DNA of 60,947 bases from an uncultured Acetatifactor sp. (GCA_910578995.1 CAJTSY010000005.1:21905-82851), one strand, 5' to 3'. Counted from the stretch's first letter, positions 1 through 8,300 are shown. Notes: a model not told the origin generated them from the letters alone. Numbers and translations are program-made.

Positions 1-1
1 G

Positions 2-100
2 GCGCAGGCGGGAACTTCGGGAGAGCAGGGTGCGGCGCAGGCGGGAACTTCGGGAGAGCAGGGGATGGCGCAGGCGGGCGTTTCGGGGGAGCAGGGCGCA
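2..100 (+). repeat. 33-bp tandem repeat inside the solute-binding protein gene
   Basis: Three near-identical 33-bp units encode an 11-residue repeat (AQAGTSGEQG plus A or M). The third unit has V for T and is followed by a degraded fourth start (ARAGA). The array continues off the left edge, so its true copy number is unknown. Being a multiple of three, it can expand or shrink without changing frame. Confidence 0.85.
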
Positions 101-1723
101 GCCCGGGCGGGAGCCATAACCCAGGGCGGAGAGCTGTTTTTCAACGAGTATCTCCCCTTTGACTTAAAGGAGCCGGAGGCGGAAGTGGTGAAAGACCGGG
201 TCTACGGGGATATCTATGGCGGCAGGAGGCTCCTGGCTTCCCTGGATGGGGAGGTTCTATATGCCCTGTGCCTGGAGAAGGAAAACAGCATGTACTATAT
301 CGGTAACGGCTCTCTGATTCATTGGGACATGGAGGCGAATGCCAGGCAGGAGCTTATGGAGATATCGGAGTTAGGCATGCCTAATATGTCCGATTTTACG
401 GGACTGCTGGTGGATTCTAATGGGGAAGTCCTGGTCTGTTCCCTGGCGGGGGATGCCCTGGGGGTCTATGTGCTGTCGGAGGAAGAGACGGAGACGGAAG
501 AGGAGATACGCTTGGCGTGTATTTATGATCTGGTGATAAATTATCCCACAAAGCTTGCGGCGCAGCTGTCCCGGCAGCATATGGAATGCCCCATTGAAAT
601 AGAAAGAAACGGCGGGGATCAGGAGGCATACAGGGACCGGATCCTGATGGAACTGACGGCGGGACGGGGGCCGGAGATGATGTGGGTTTCCAAGAAGGAC
701 ATGGAGATTCTGGCGGAAAAAGGAGTCCTGATGGACATGCAGTCGCTGATTCCGGAGGACATTATGGAGCAGATCTGGCCCGGCGTGGTGGCGGATACCA
801 CCATAGATGGCAGGATGGTGGGCCTGGCTCTCTGTTTTGAGACGGAGACCACACTGGTTTCCGATCAGATCTGGGAAGGGGAGACATGGACTACCGAAGA
901 TGTTATGGAATGTATCGGCAGGAGGGACGACTGGAACTGGCTGTTGGCGGCATCCTTTAAAATGACCCCCTATTCCCTTTTTCTGTGGCTGACCGGCGGA
1001 TGGGAGGAATCGCCCTTTTTGGATCCGGAGCAGGGAACCGTACAGTTTGACCGCCCGGAATTCACGGAGATCCTGGAGGTGTGCAGGCAGTACGGAGAGA
1101 AAGCCGTGAAAGTGGATGAAATGCAGTACCAGACCTGGGAGGAAGCCCATCGGATGATGCGGGAGGGAGAGTCTGTGGCAGAATTAAGCTATATCGCGGA
1201 TCTGGAGAGCTTTTCCCAGACGATGGAGCGGTGCGGCGGGGACGGGCTGCATCTGGTGGGATCTCCTACAAATACGGGAAGTGGAAATTATGTGATAAAC
1301 CCCAATGGGTATCTGGTAGTGAACAGGGAGGCGGAGCATCTTGACATCATCAGGGAGTATATTGCTCTGCTGTTGGATTATGAGAATCAGTTTACCGTAT
1401 ATGGAAACAGTGTCAGAAGGGATGTTATACAAGACAGCGTGGTGCGGGACGAGCACGACGGCATGTTGTGGCAGAAGATGGGGAAAAACGGCGATACCGA
1501 TGTTACGGGTGAGCATACGCTTAAAGCCGACGGCACCAGCTATCTGGAGGAGTACATGGCGTATCTGGAAAGCTGTGTACCGGAGTCGCGGTATCCTTCC
1601 GGGATTTCGGCGATTATGCTGGAGGAGCTGCGGCCCTATTTTGCGGGGGATAAGGGTGTGGAAGACACGGTTCGGATTCTCCAAAACCGGGTGCAGCTGT
1701 ACCTGGATGAGGGGAATCTGTAA
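2..1723 (+). CDS. extracellular solute-binding protein, 5' end outside window
   Basis: The reading frame is open at the left edge, so the N-terminus is missing; 573 codons are visible. The first part is a tandem 11-residue repeat of the type AQAGTSGEQGA, a likely surface linker. A region resembling a propeller or lid (about residues 40-160) follows. The rest resembles family 1 extracellular solute-binding proteins: it has a DRILMELTAGRGPEM segment, a GRMVGLALCFETET segment and a C-terminal helical lobe. Such proteins deliver sugars or peptides to ABC permeases, but no permease lies beside it here. A signal peptide or lipobox would be upstream of the window. The gene ends just before a remnant M56 gene on the other strand, which suggests that a rearrangement placed it there. 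The family call is by fold-level resemblance only, and the ligand is unknown. Confidence 0.7.
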   Translation, partial: AQAGTSGEQGAAQAGTSGEQGMAQAGVSGEQGAARAGAITQGGELFFNEYLPFDLKEPEAEVVKDRVYGDIYGGRRLLASLDGEVLYALCLEKENSMYYIGNGSLIHWDMEANARQELMEISELGMPNMSDFTGLLVDSNGEVLVCSLAGDALGVYVLSEEETETEEEIRLACIYDLVINYPTKLAAQLSRQHMECPIEIERNGGDQEAYRDRILMELTAGRGPEMMWVSKKDMEILAEKGVLMDMQSLIPEDIMEQIWPGVVADTTIDGRMVGLALCFETETTLVSDQIWEGETWTTEDVMECIGRRDDWNWLLAASFKMTPYSLFLWLTGGWEESPFLDPEQGTVQFDRPEFTEILEVCRQYGEKAVKVDEMQYQTWEEAHRMMREGESVAELSYIADLESFSQTMERCGGDGLHLVGSPTNTGSGNYVINPNGYLVVNREAEHLDIIREYIALLLDYENQFTVYGNSVRRDVIQDSVVRDEHDGMLWQKMGKNGDTDVTGEHTLKADGTSYLEEYMAYLESCVPESRYPSGISAIMLEELRPYFAGDKGVEDTVRILQNRVQLYLDEGNL

Positions 1724-1745
1724 CATACGCAGTAACTTCCGCCGA

Positions 1746-1961
1746 CTATCTGCTGTGCTTTTTTGTAGAGCTGTGTCGTCCTGTGGATTTTCCTGTACCC
1801 GGGTCTGTGTTTCGGGGGCTTTGAACCCGGAGAAGATGGCGGACTGCAGGCAAAAGCCACAGGGCATACTGTAAGCGCCGGGGGAGTCTGTTCCGGTAAA
1901 GGCGGCGCATCAGAATCAGCGCCCCGATCAGCAGTGGGGAAGTTATAAGTATTTCTACTAT
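1746..1961 (-). pseudogene. remnant N-terminus of an M56 (BlaR1/MecR1-like) sensor protease
   Basis: Directly after the BlaI-type repressor stop, the minus strand reads ITSPLLIGALILMRRLYRN, then LPRRLQYALWLLPAVRHLL. This is the typical first-helix and basic-loop signature of M56 antirepressor proteases, which are normally encoded immediately downstream of blaI. The frame then runs into unrelated sequence and stops after about 71 codons. There is no zinc-binding HEXXH motif and no ATG at the expected place (the frame begins ATA GTA GAA). I infer that most of the gene was deleted when the neighbouring solute-binding gene was joined on. The similarity is short, so the call rests on the signature plus the gene order. 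Confidence 0.6.
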
Positions 1962-1962
1962 A

Positions 1963-2337
1963 TCATTTTTCTTTTTTAAAAATATCGTATAATTCGTCTA
2001 TTTCTTCCTGACTGAACCTGTTCTGTTTCAGCATCGTGTTCATCATCATGCCTACGGAACCTTTAAATACCCGGTTCAGCAGATTCTCTGTCTCTGCGGC
2101 TGCTGATTCCTCCCTCCCTATAGAGGGGTAGTACTGCCTGGCCCGGCCTTCCTCCTTATAATAAATCAGGCCCTTTTCCAGCATTCTGGTCAGAAGGGTG
2201 TTCACCGTGCTTTTGCTCCAGTTCAGCTCGTCCTTCAGCTCATAGTAAAGCTGTGTGGTGGTTTTGGGGTTTGCCTCCCATAATTTTTCCATTATGTAAC
2301 GGTCGCTTTGCTGTAAAATTCCCAGGTTTTCTTTCAT
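1963..2337 (-). CDS. BlaI/MecI/CopY-family transcriptional repressor
   Basis: The 124-residue protein begins MKENLGILQQSD and carries a winged-helix domain with the family signature (W-KSTVNTLLTRMLEKGLI, then a basic wing RARQYYP) and a C-terminal dimerisation helix. This is the usual length for the family. I chose the ATG at 2337 because GAAAGGAGCC lies just upstream; a longer frame continues upstream but only translates non-coding tandem repeats. Family members repress a target operon and their own gene until an M56 protease cleaves them. Here only a stump of that partner remains, so the regulator may be an orphan or may be cleaved by a distant protease. Two TTGACA(A/G)CTGTA(A/G)ATC elements upstream are plausible operators. 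Confidence 0.85.
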   Translation of the reverse strand: MKENLGILQQSDRYIMEKLWEANPKTTTQLYYELKDELNWSKSTVNTLLTRMLEKGLIYYKEEGRARQYYPSIGREESAAAETENLLNRVFKGSVGMMMNTMLKQNRFSQEEIDELYDIFKKEK

Positions 2338-2373
2338 GATGGCTCCTTTCGCCCGCTTCCTGCCCGTTCCTTT

Positions 2374-2570
2374 CCCACTGTGTTTCCGGTCCGGCACAGA
2401 GTGCCTGGCATTTCTCTCTTTGGCTGATGCTCCTGCTGTGTTTCCGGTCCGGCACAGAGTGTCTGGCATTTCTCTCTTTGGCTGATGCTCCTGCTGTGTT
2501 TCCGGTTCGGCACAGAGTGCCTGGCATTTTTCTTTTTGGCAGGTTCCCCTGTTGTGTTCCCTGTCCACAG
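2374..2570. repeat. 58-bp tandem repeat, about 3.4 copies
   Basis: Units start at about 2381, 2439, 2497 and 2555 with an exact 58-bp period. The core TGTTTCCGGTCCGGCACAGA is followed by GTGCCTGGCATTTCTCTCTT. The first three units are nearly identical and the fourth is degenerate. The period is not a multiple of three, so it is not coding. It lies in the leader between the BlaI-type gene and its likely promoter. Confidence 0.9.
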
Positions 2571-2664
2571 TTCCTGGACAGCGAGTTCCTGGGGAGTGAG
2601 CTTCCGGTACAGTGGTATTTTCAGGCCGCCAATAAAGACAGGTTGCAGGTGTACAGTATTGATC

Positions 2665-2709
2665 TACAGCTGTCAATGTAATGGTAACATGTGGATTTAC
2701 AGTTGTCAA
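2665..2709 (-). promoter_or_regulatory. candidate BlaI promoter with two repeated operator elements
   Basis: On the minus strand the 17-nt element TTGACAACTGTAAATCC (2709-2693) is repeated 33 bp away as TTGACAGCTGTAGATC (2676-2661). Both contain the TGTA/TACA-type half-sites used by BlaI/MecI repressors. The first TTGACA is followed after 17 bp by TACCAT (2686-2681), a plausible -10. Repression by the adjacent regulator is inferred. Confidence 0.5.
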
Positions 2710-2743
2710 GTTTATATTTCCGGTATGAAAACTTTTGAAAGCT

Positions 2744-2772
2744 TTGTGCAGCGGCGCGTTTTCTGCTATAAT
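2744..2772 (+). promoter_or_regulatory. sigma-A-type promoter for the AgrC-like kinase gene
   Basis: TTGTGC (2744-2749) and TATAAT (2767-2772) are separated by 17 bp. The -10 lies 78 bp upstream of the kinase start codon at 2850. The perfect -10 and correct spacing support the call. Confidence 0.65.
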
Positions 2773-2849
2773 GGGAGGCGGAAAGGAAAACCTGTTTCGT
2801 GCGGGAACCGCGTGGGAGGAGAAGAGGCTCCGGCCAAAGGAGGGATGAA

Positions 2850-4208
2850 ATGATAACCTGGAACACCTGGTCTTATTACCTGGACAGCTGTTTGGGACAC
2901 ATTATGGTGGTGGTATACCTGTTTGCCATTATGGATGAGCCTGCCGCGTGGAGGCAGGCAGCCCGGAGGCTGCCTGCGCTGCTGCTTTCGCCATTGGCGG
3001 CAACCGGCATTTGGATGTTGGTTTCCGGCAAGATGACAGTGCTGCTCATCGGCTCCTTCTCAAATCTATTCTGCTGCACGCTCTGGGCAAAGTGGGCCTG
3101 GAGGATTCCGTCCTGGAGGGCTTTTTCCTATGTGTGCGTGGCGGGCATGATGCAGGGGCTGACCAGCTCGCTGCGTCTGTTCAGATCTTTGGTAATGGTT
3201 CTTTCCGTGGAATGGCTGGTCAGTACAGTGGACATTACGGGGGCGATGCTGTTGGCCCTGGGGCTGGCCTTTTTCCTGAGAAGGGCGGGTTTCGGAGTTC
3301 TTTTCCGCTCTTTTCTGGAGGAGGTGGGAAAGGTGCGGGCCGTGGTTTTTCTGTTTCTGCTCCTGGCTCTGGTGGAGGGGGCGTTTTTACTGGGGGTAGA
3401 CAGCTTCAGCCTGCGGGAGGAACTGGATCCGAAGCTCTATCTGGCTTATGACATCATGGTGTCAGTGACGGCTGCTCTGGTAATGGGCGGAATCGTCTCC
3501 GTGGCCCAGAGGATGAGCACGAACCGCAGACTTCAGGCGCAGAGGGATATCATCGCGCAGCAGATGCTTTATGAGCGGAGCCTGGAGGAGGTCCGGCAGG
3601 AGATGCGTTCTTTCCGTCATGACTATAAAAATATCCTCTCCGGCATGTCGCAGCAGGCGAAGGAGGGGGAGACCAATGTGCTGAGCAGGGAACTGGAAAA
3701 GCTGGAAGCGGGTTTTGACAGGCGTCTGGGGGAGAAGATTCAGGAATCCACTCAAGTCGGCAACCTGCGGATTCCCCAGGTGCGCAGCCTCCTCCTGGCG
3801 AAACTGGTGGATATGGAGGAGAAAGGGGTGGAATGCCGTCTGGAGGTACTTTATCCCGTGGAAACGGTCAATATGGATGCCTGGGATTTCGTCAGGTGTG
3901 TGGGCGTACTGGTGGACAATGCGGTGGAGGCTTCCCTGGAAACGGAGAAGCCATGGGTGGAGATTGTGCTTTTGCAGCAGGGGACGGATCTGGAGCTGCG
4001 GGTGGGGAATGCCTGGACAGGGCGGACGGATCCTGCCAGGATTTGGAACGAGGGCTACAGCACCAAGGGAAAGGGAAGGGGGACGGGACTTTCCGGGTTG
4101 CAGCGGATTCTGCGGGACTACCCGGGGGCTTTTGTGTCCGCCAGCTGGACGGAGGAGGCTTTTGTGCAGGAGCTGACGGTTCCGGGGGAGGCTGCGGGGA
4201 AGCGGTAG
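2850..4208 (+). CDS. AgrC-like sensor histidine kinase (GHKL ATPase)
   Basis: The 452-residue protein has about six hydrophobic membrane segments in its first 210 residues, a short coiled linker, a phospho-acceptor box FRHDYKNILSG, and a GHKL ATPase domain with N-box DNAVEAS and glycine-rich YSTKGKGRGTGLSGL. This is the HPK10/AgrC arrangement, which senses peptide or other extracellular signals and phosphorylates a LytTR regulator. The ATG at 2850 is preceded by AAAGGAGGG; an in-frame codon 51 nt upstream lacks a ribosome site. A LytTR regulator follows after 243 bp. No agrB or agrD-like gene is visible nearby, so the signal is unknown. Confidence 0.88.
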   Translation: MITWNTWSYYLDSCLGHIMVVVYLFAIMDEPAAWRQAARRLPALLLSPLAATGIWMLVSGKMTVLLIGSFSNLFCCTLWAKWAWRIPSWRAFSYVCVAGMMQGLTSSLRLFRSLVMVLSVEWLVSTVDITGAMLLALGLAFFLRRAGFGVLFRSFLEEVGKVRAVVFLFLLLALVEGAFLLGVDSFSLREELDPKLYLAYDIMVSVTAALVMGGIVSVAQRMSTNRRLQAQRDIIAQQMLYERSLEEVRQEMRSFRHDYKNILSGMSQQAKEGETNVLSRELEKLEAGFDRRLGEKIQESTQVGNLRIPQVRSLLLAKLVDMEEKGVECRLEVLYPVETVNMDAWDFVRCVGVLVDNAVEASLETEKPWVEIVLLQQGTDLELRVGNAWTGRTDPARIWNEGYSTKGKGRGTGLSGLQRILRDYPGAFVSASWTEEAFVQELTVPGEAAGKR

Positions 4209-4451
4209 AAAGCGCACTCCTGCACTCAATGACGACAAATTGTATTTACGGTCTGAAACATTTGCCAGTGCGTATAACGAGTGATCGCTTCAGCAATATC
4301 TTTGATTCTATGATGTGGAATGGAGAACGGCATAGGAACGCGCTCACGGGTATAGGAGAATAGCAAAAATACGGTTATGGGTTGTCCGGGAAAAGGAGAC
4401 AGTCTGCATGCATGGAGATGTGCAGGCACAACATGATATGGGAGGCCGGAG
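4209..4451. other. gap between AgrC-like kinase and its regulator; no gene called
   Basis: This 243-bp stretch holds no convincing gene. A short plus-strand frame from about 4230 and an opposite minus-strand frame both lack ribosome sites and recognisable motifs. I looked for a small AgrD-like peptide and did not find one. Confidence 0.4.
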
Positions 4452-5363
4452 ATGATTCCGATTTATTTATGCGACGATGATTCCGCTCTGCGCAGGCGGC
4501 TTCAGACCGCGTTGGAGCGGAAAATACTGATAGAGGATTACGATATGCGGATTGTGTGCAGCGCGGCGGACGCGGCTTTCCTTCTGAAGGCAGTGCGGCA
4601 GGAACCGGGGAGGCGGGGCATCTATTTCCTGGATGTGGAGCTGAGGGACGGAGACTGGGACGGCTTCCGCCTGGGAAAGGAAATCCGGCGTCTGGATCCC
4701 CACGGAACCCTGATCTATGTCACCGGTTTCGGAGATCTGGCATACCGCACTTTCCAGTACCATCTGGAGGCTTTCGATTATATTGTGAAAGATCCGGAGA
4801 AACTGGAGGAATCCGTTGCGCGCTGCCTGGAAGAGGTGAAGGACAGGCTCCTGGAGGAGCGCAGGGATCCGGCCCAGGTTTACACGCTGCAGGTGGGGGA
4901 GACTCTGCGGCATATTCCCATAGCGGATATTCTCTTTTTTGAGACGGCCCCCAGGGCCCACCATATTTTGCTGCATACCCGGGGAAGCCGGGAGGCGGGG
5001 ATGCGGTTTTCGCCGGGGGAAGCCGTGGGGCATCCCGCCAGGGAGGGGCTTAGGGGGAACAGCCGCGGTGCGGGCCTGGAAGGCGGTATTGCAGGAGGTT
5101 CCGCGGCGAGGAAATGCGCGCATCCGGGGGAGGGGAAGGAAAACGGGAGCAGAAACGTTTCCGGAGGCGTCATTGATTTTCTGGGCAATTTAAATGAAAT
5201 CCAGTCTGCCCTGGGGGAGGGCTTTCTGCGGGTGCACAGGGCTTATCTGGTGGCCCTTGATAAAATAGAGGAAGTGGATTTCAGACATGGGCGGCTGTGG
5301 GTGGGGGGATATGAGTGCCTGCTCTCCAGAAGCGGAAAATCGGAGCTGATGAAAAGGCTGTAG
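4452..5363 (+). CDS. AgrA-like LytTR response regulator with an insertion in the DNA-binding domain
   Basis: Residues 1-125 form a receiver domain with acidic pocket CDDD and phospho-acceptor D61 in YFLDVE. Residues from about 143 form a LytTR DNA-binding domain (RHIPIADILFFE, then GEGFLRVHRAYLVALDKI, ending RSGKSELMKRL). A Gly/Arg/Ala-rich stretch at about residues 179-239 splits the LytTR domain between two of its beta strands, so the protein is 303 residues rather than the usual 240 or so. The insert stays in frame and has no motif. It probably works with the upstream AgrC-like kinase. Whether the split domain still binds DNA is not clear. Confidence 0.85.
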   Translation: MIPIYLCDDDSALRRRLQTALERKILIEDYDMRIVCSAADAAFLLKAVRQEPGRRGIYFLDVELRDGDWDGFRLGKEIRRLDPHGTLIYVTGFGDLAYRTFQYHLEAFDYIVKDPEKLEESVARCLEEVKDRLLEERRDPAQVYTLQVGETLRHIPIADILFFETAPRAHHILLHTRGSREAGMRFSPGEAVGHPAREGLRGNSRGAGLEGGIAGGSAARKCAHPGEGKENGSRNVSGGVIDFLGNLNEIQSALGEGFLRVHRAYLVALDKIEEVDFRHGRLWVGGYECLLSRSGKSELMKRL

Positions 5364-5448
5364 ACGCGTCCGCTGTTACTGTTTATCCGGCGTTACCGAT
5401 CACGGCTCCGCACATAATGCCCATGAAAGCGTTTCGCGGCGACACCGG

Positions 5449-5712
5449 GTGAAACGTAACTGCCCGGTGCCGTCACGGGGCGCGGAAACAGATATTGTCT
5501 TCCTGCCCCGGAAGAAATCTTCCAGGCCTGCCCTGGTGGTGGAGCTGAAGTGGAACCGGACGGCAGGAGGAGCCATTCGGCAGATCAAGGCCCGGGAATA
5601 CGTGAAAGCCCTGGAAGGCTATACGGGGGATATTCTGCTTGTGGGTATAAATTACGATAAAAAGAGGAAAAAACATCGGTGTACCATTGGAAAATACAGA
5701 AGTGAAGGATAG
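5449..5712 (+). pseudogene. C-terminal fragment of a DUF1703 / AAA-ATPase-like protein
   Basis: The 87 codons encode only the C-terminal PD-(D/E)XK-like domain of the AAA-ATPase-like/DUF1703 family: DIVFLPRKK, then VVELKWNRTAGGAIRQIK, then DILLVGINYDKKRKKH. The acidic E-L-K core is present. The whole ATPase part is missing, and the frame opens on a GTG without a good ribosome site. A complete family member lies at 11201-12910 on the minus strand and another broken one at 35110. I read this as a decayed copy. Confidence 0.75.
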
Positions 5713-5775
5713 CGCTGCTGGGTGTCACGGCGCCGGAAGGGACCGGCTCCGTGATAAGCAGGGCGGAACACTTCC

Positions 5776-5976
5776 TTACTCCTTTTGGGAATATATCATA
5801 GCTTTCTGGCTAAGCTGCCGGACGCTGAGCCCTTCGTCCAGGGACTGCTCGCGCCATTTTGTATAATCAAATGGCTCTTTGGTTATCAACACAATAAATC
5901 TTTCCGCATCAACATAGCCCAGTTGGGAAATCAACGCATTGATTCCTTCCCGCTTAATAATAGTATCTGTTTTCAT
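5776..5976 (-). CDS. small antitoxin-like protein, partner of the PIN toxin
   Basis: This 66-residue protein (MKTDTIIKREG, ending KAMIYSQKE) is encoded one base after the PIN-domain gene. The ATG at 5976 has GGAGG seven bases upstream, inside the end of the toxin gene, so the pair is translationally coupled. An ATG 18 nt further upstream lacks such a site. Small proteins of this kind follow PIN genes in many Firmicutes and are thought to neutralise them. No DNA-binding fold is obvious. The antitoxin role is inferred from position. Confidence 0.65.
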   Translation of the reverse strand: MKTDTIIKREGINALISQLGYVDAERFIVLITKEPFDYTKWREQSLDEGLSVRQLSQKAMIYSQKE

Positions 5977-5977
5977 C

Positions 5978-6409
5978 TTATTCCTCCATTTCATTTACAA
6001 AAGCAATTGGACTGACAATTTTGATTTCCGGTATAGGGGTATTCAGCAATTTTTTATCGGTGATTAAGTAATATTCACAATCAGCGGCAACAGCACAGGA
6101 AATATGCAGGGCATCATATGTTTTTATCCCTTTTGACGCAAGTGTTTCTGCGAATATAAGAATATCTTCCGTTTCTTTTGCGACATAAGTGGAAGCGATT
6201 GATTTCCAGGGCGCAATGGCCAATCGCTTCTCTTCATATGGATTTTTTACATTTTCATAATCTAAAATGTAAGACCATGCTAATTCGTAGATGCCTTCCT
6301 TAATTTTTGCCTGCACGTATAATTTTGCCTGCGCTTCAAGGTGAATTTTTATTTGGCTTTGATCATCAAAGGGCCTGTTGTAACAGCAGTTGTCCAGATA
6401 GATTTTCAA
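5978..6409 (-). CDS. PIN-domain ribonuclease toxin
   Basis: The 143-residue protein starts MKIYLDNCCYNRPFDD, the first PIN strand with its catalytic Asp. It continues with an acidic ETEDILIFAE segment, a conserved TYDALHISCA (second Asp) and a YYLITDKKLL strand (third Asp). All expected acidic positions of a VapC-type Mg-dependent RNase are present. The gene order is toxin first, antitoxin second, the reverse of classical vapBC. A minus-strand TATACT about 30 nt upstream of the start is a likely -10, followed by AGGAAAGGCGGTG as ribosome site. The RNA target cannot be told from sequence. Confidence 0.8.
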   Translation of the reverse strand: MKIYLDNCCYNRPFDDQSQIKIHLEAQAKLYVQAKIKEGIYELAWSYILDYENVKNPYEEKRLAIAPWKSIASTYVAKETEDILIFAETLASKGIKTYDALHISCAVAADCEYYLITDKKLLNTPIPEIKIVSPIAFVNEMEE

Positions 6410-6590
6410 TCGTATTTCACCGCCTTTCCTGTCTAGTATAACATAAAATCAAAGTTTTGAGAATAGCTGCAACAGCAAAGAGGAATTCAGCAAAATCTGC
6501 CATTCAGGAACCCCGCGCCTCCATTCCGGAAATGTTCCCCATAAATCATCCCCCGGATGGTATACTCCTGCATGAAAGGAGTGATACATT

Positions 6591-7442
6591 ATGGTAAAGG
6601 AATACATCCGCCTGGAACACATTTCAAAGAAGTTCGGGGAGGCAACAGTGCTGCGGGATCTGAACGCCGTGCTGCACAGGGGGGAAATTCTGGGATTCCT
6701 GGGCCCCAGCGGCGCGGGGAAGACCACCACAATCAAAATTCTCACAGGGCAGCTGAAGCCCACCTCCGGGGATGCCTATGTACTGGGCATCCATGTGGGG
6801 AAGATCGATGAGACAATCTATGAACAGATCGGAGTTGTTACCGATCAATCGGGCGTTTACGAACGCCTGACAGTCTATGACAATCTGAAGTTTTTCGCCA
6901 GGATTCTGGGCGTTCCGGGGGAGCGCATCGAGGAGCTGCTGAAGCGGGTGGGACTGTATGAGCACCGGAAAAAACCTGCGGGGAAGCTTTCCAAAGGCCA
7001 GGCACAGCGCCTGGTTCTGGTCAGGGCGGTGCTGCACAGGCCCAGGGTTCTGTTCCTGGATGAGCCCACCAGCGGCCTGGATCCGTCCACTGCCCTGGAC
7101 ATACACAGGCTTCTGGAGGAGCTGCGGGAGGAGGGCATGGCTATCTTTCTCACAACCCACAATATGGAGGAGGCCACAAAGCTTTGTGACCATGTGGCGC
7201 TGCTCAACGACGGACAGATTGTGGAGTACGGTACGCCGGAGGAGCTGTGTCTGCGGTATAATCAGGACAAGCGCTACCGGGTGCTGCTTTCCGACGGCAG
7301 CAGGCTGCTTCTGGGACAGGAGGCGGAGGATGTGGGCAGGCTTTCCAGGCTGCTTCAGGCGAATCAGGTGAACAGCCTGCATTCCTGTGAGCCTACTTTG
7401 GAAAGCGTATTTTTGACAGTTACAGGGAGGGCATTGGGATGA
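6591..7442 (+). CDS. ABC transporter ATP-binding protein (ABC-2 exporter type)
   Basis: The 283-residue protein has Walker A GPSGAGKTTT, a signature motif written LSKGQAQRL instead of LSGGQ, Walker B VLFLDEPTSGLD and a switch histidine in TTHNMEEA. It matches the DrrA/CcmA-type ATPases of ABC-2 exporters for drugs, lantibiotics or lipids. The C-terminal 60 residues form the usual accessory domain. It overlaps the permease start by ATGA (7439-7442), so the two are coupled. A TATACT about 30 nt upstream and AAAGGAG before the ATG support the start. The lysine in the signature motif is found in part of this family and need not mean loss of function. Confidence 0.88.
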   Translation: MVKEYIRLEHISKKFGEATVLRDLNAVLHRGEILGFLGPSGAGKTTTIKILTGQLKPTSGDAYVLGIHVGKIDETIYEQIGVVTDQSGVYERLTVYDNLKFFARILGVPGERIEELLKRVGLYEHRKKPAGKLSKGQAQRLVLVRAVLHRPRVLFLDEPTSGLDPSTALDIHRLLEELREEGMAIFLTTHNMEEATKLCDHVALLNDGQIVEYGTPEELCLRYNQDKRYRVLLSDGSRLLLGQEAEDVGRLSRLLQANQVNSLHSCEPTLESVFLTVTGRALG

Positions 7443-8254
7443 GGACAGTTCAGGCAGCGGAAAAAATGCACGGGGGAAACGGCGGAATATGGCGGCGGAC
7501 AGGGGCGAAAACGGTTCATTGGAATAAATTATCCGTAATTCTGTCCATGAAATGGCGGACGCAGTTTTCCAAAAACTTTATCGCCATGCCTTTGTTTTCC
7601 GTGGGGCTTACCTTTGTGATGACTTTGTTCTACGGCTCCATGGCGAAATCCAACGGAAAGGCATTGGATGATTCCGTCCGCGGAGTGGCCCTGTCGCTGG
7701 GGGCGCTGATGAATACCACCATGACGGGCATCCTGTGCACCGGTATGGCATTGGCCGAGGAAAAGGAGAAGCATACCCTGCGGGCCCTGATGACCTCCTC
7801 GGTGAACGGCCTGGAATTTTTCCTGGGAAGCACTTTGCCCGTGGCAGCCATGATTCTGATTGTAAATGTGCTGTCAGTTCCGGCTGCGGGGCTGCGTCCG
7901 TCGGCAGCGGCATGGGCCATGTGGCTGGGGGTATCGGCCCTCTGCGCCATAGCGTCCACGGTTCTGGGCATGATATTCGGCATCTGCTGCAAGAGCCAGG
8001 TGAGCGCCAGTACGTTGATTTCGGTTCCCACACTGGTTCTGGTGATGGTTCCCGTCTTTGGGGAGTTCAGCGGATTCATGGAGAGGGCCAGCGGGTTCCT
8101 TTTCACAGGGGTGCTCTCCAAAGCGGCTGCAGCCCTGGCGGCGGGTACGCCCCGGGTGGACGGCTTTGGGCTTGGGGTGATCGGAGCGGAAATTCTTCTG
8201 GCTGCGGCTGTGTTTGTGGCGCTGTACCGGGAGAACGGATACGAAAGGGAGTGA
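7439..8254 (+). CDS. ABC-2 type transporter permease
   Basis: The 271-residue protein has a polar N-terminal stretch and about six membrane helices from residue 47 on, with the ABC-2 cytoplasmic loop EEKEKHTLRALMTSSV that contacts the ATPase. Its start overlaps the ATPase stop by four bases. The first 35 residues are unusual for the family; an internal ATG before KWRTQFSKNF could also be used. The substrate is unknown; the adjacent two-component genes are compatible with an antimicrobial-peptide or lipid export role but do not prove it. Confidence 0.82.
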   Translation: MRTVQAAEKMHGGNGGIWRRTGAKTVHWNKLSVILSMKWRTQFSKNFIAMPLFSVGLTFVMTLFYGSMAKSNGKALDDSVRGVALSLGALMNTTMTGILCTGMALAEEKEKHTLRALMTSSVNGLEFFLGSTLPVAAMILIVNVLSVPAAGLRPSAAAWAMWLGVSALCAIASTVLGMIFGICCKSQVSASTLISVPTLVLVMVPVFGEFSGFMERASGFLFTGVLSKAAAALAAGTPRVDGFGLGVIGAEILLAAAVFVALYRENGYERE

Positions 8255-8264
8255 ACGGTATTTC

Positions 8265-8300
8265 CCGGCTATAGAATGCAGATAAGCATTCTATGGCCGG
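8265..8300 (+). terminator. long hairpin after the ABC exporter
   Basis: CCGGCTATAGAATGC (8265-8279) pairs with GCATTCTATGGCCGG (8286-8300) with a single wobble and a six-base loop. No T-run follows, so it may be a weak terminator or an mRNA 3'-end protector rather than a canonical intrinsic terminator. Confidence 0.5.

Noticed and set aside
2374..2570. CRISPR array
   Set aside because: The repeats are direct 58-bp tandem units without spacers, and no cas genes are present.
2338..2709. N-terminal extension of the BlaI-type protein through the tandem repeats
   Set aside because: The ribosome site lies just before ATG 2337, and the 58-bp period is not compatible with a coding repeat.
4209..4451. 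Possible AgrD-like peptide gene between kinase and regulator
   Set aside because: No frame with a ribosome site, amphipathic leader or Cys/Ser thiolactone motif was found.
8265..8300. Attachment site or IS end
   Set aside because: It is a single perfect-stem hairpin with no second copy or recombinase nearby; a transcript-end hairpin is simpler.
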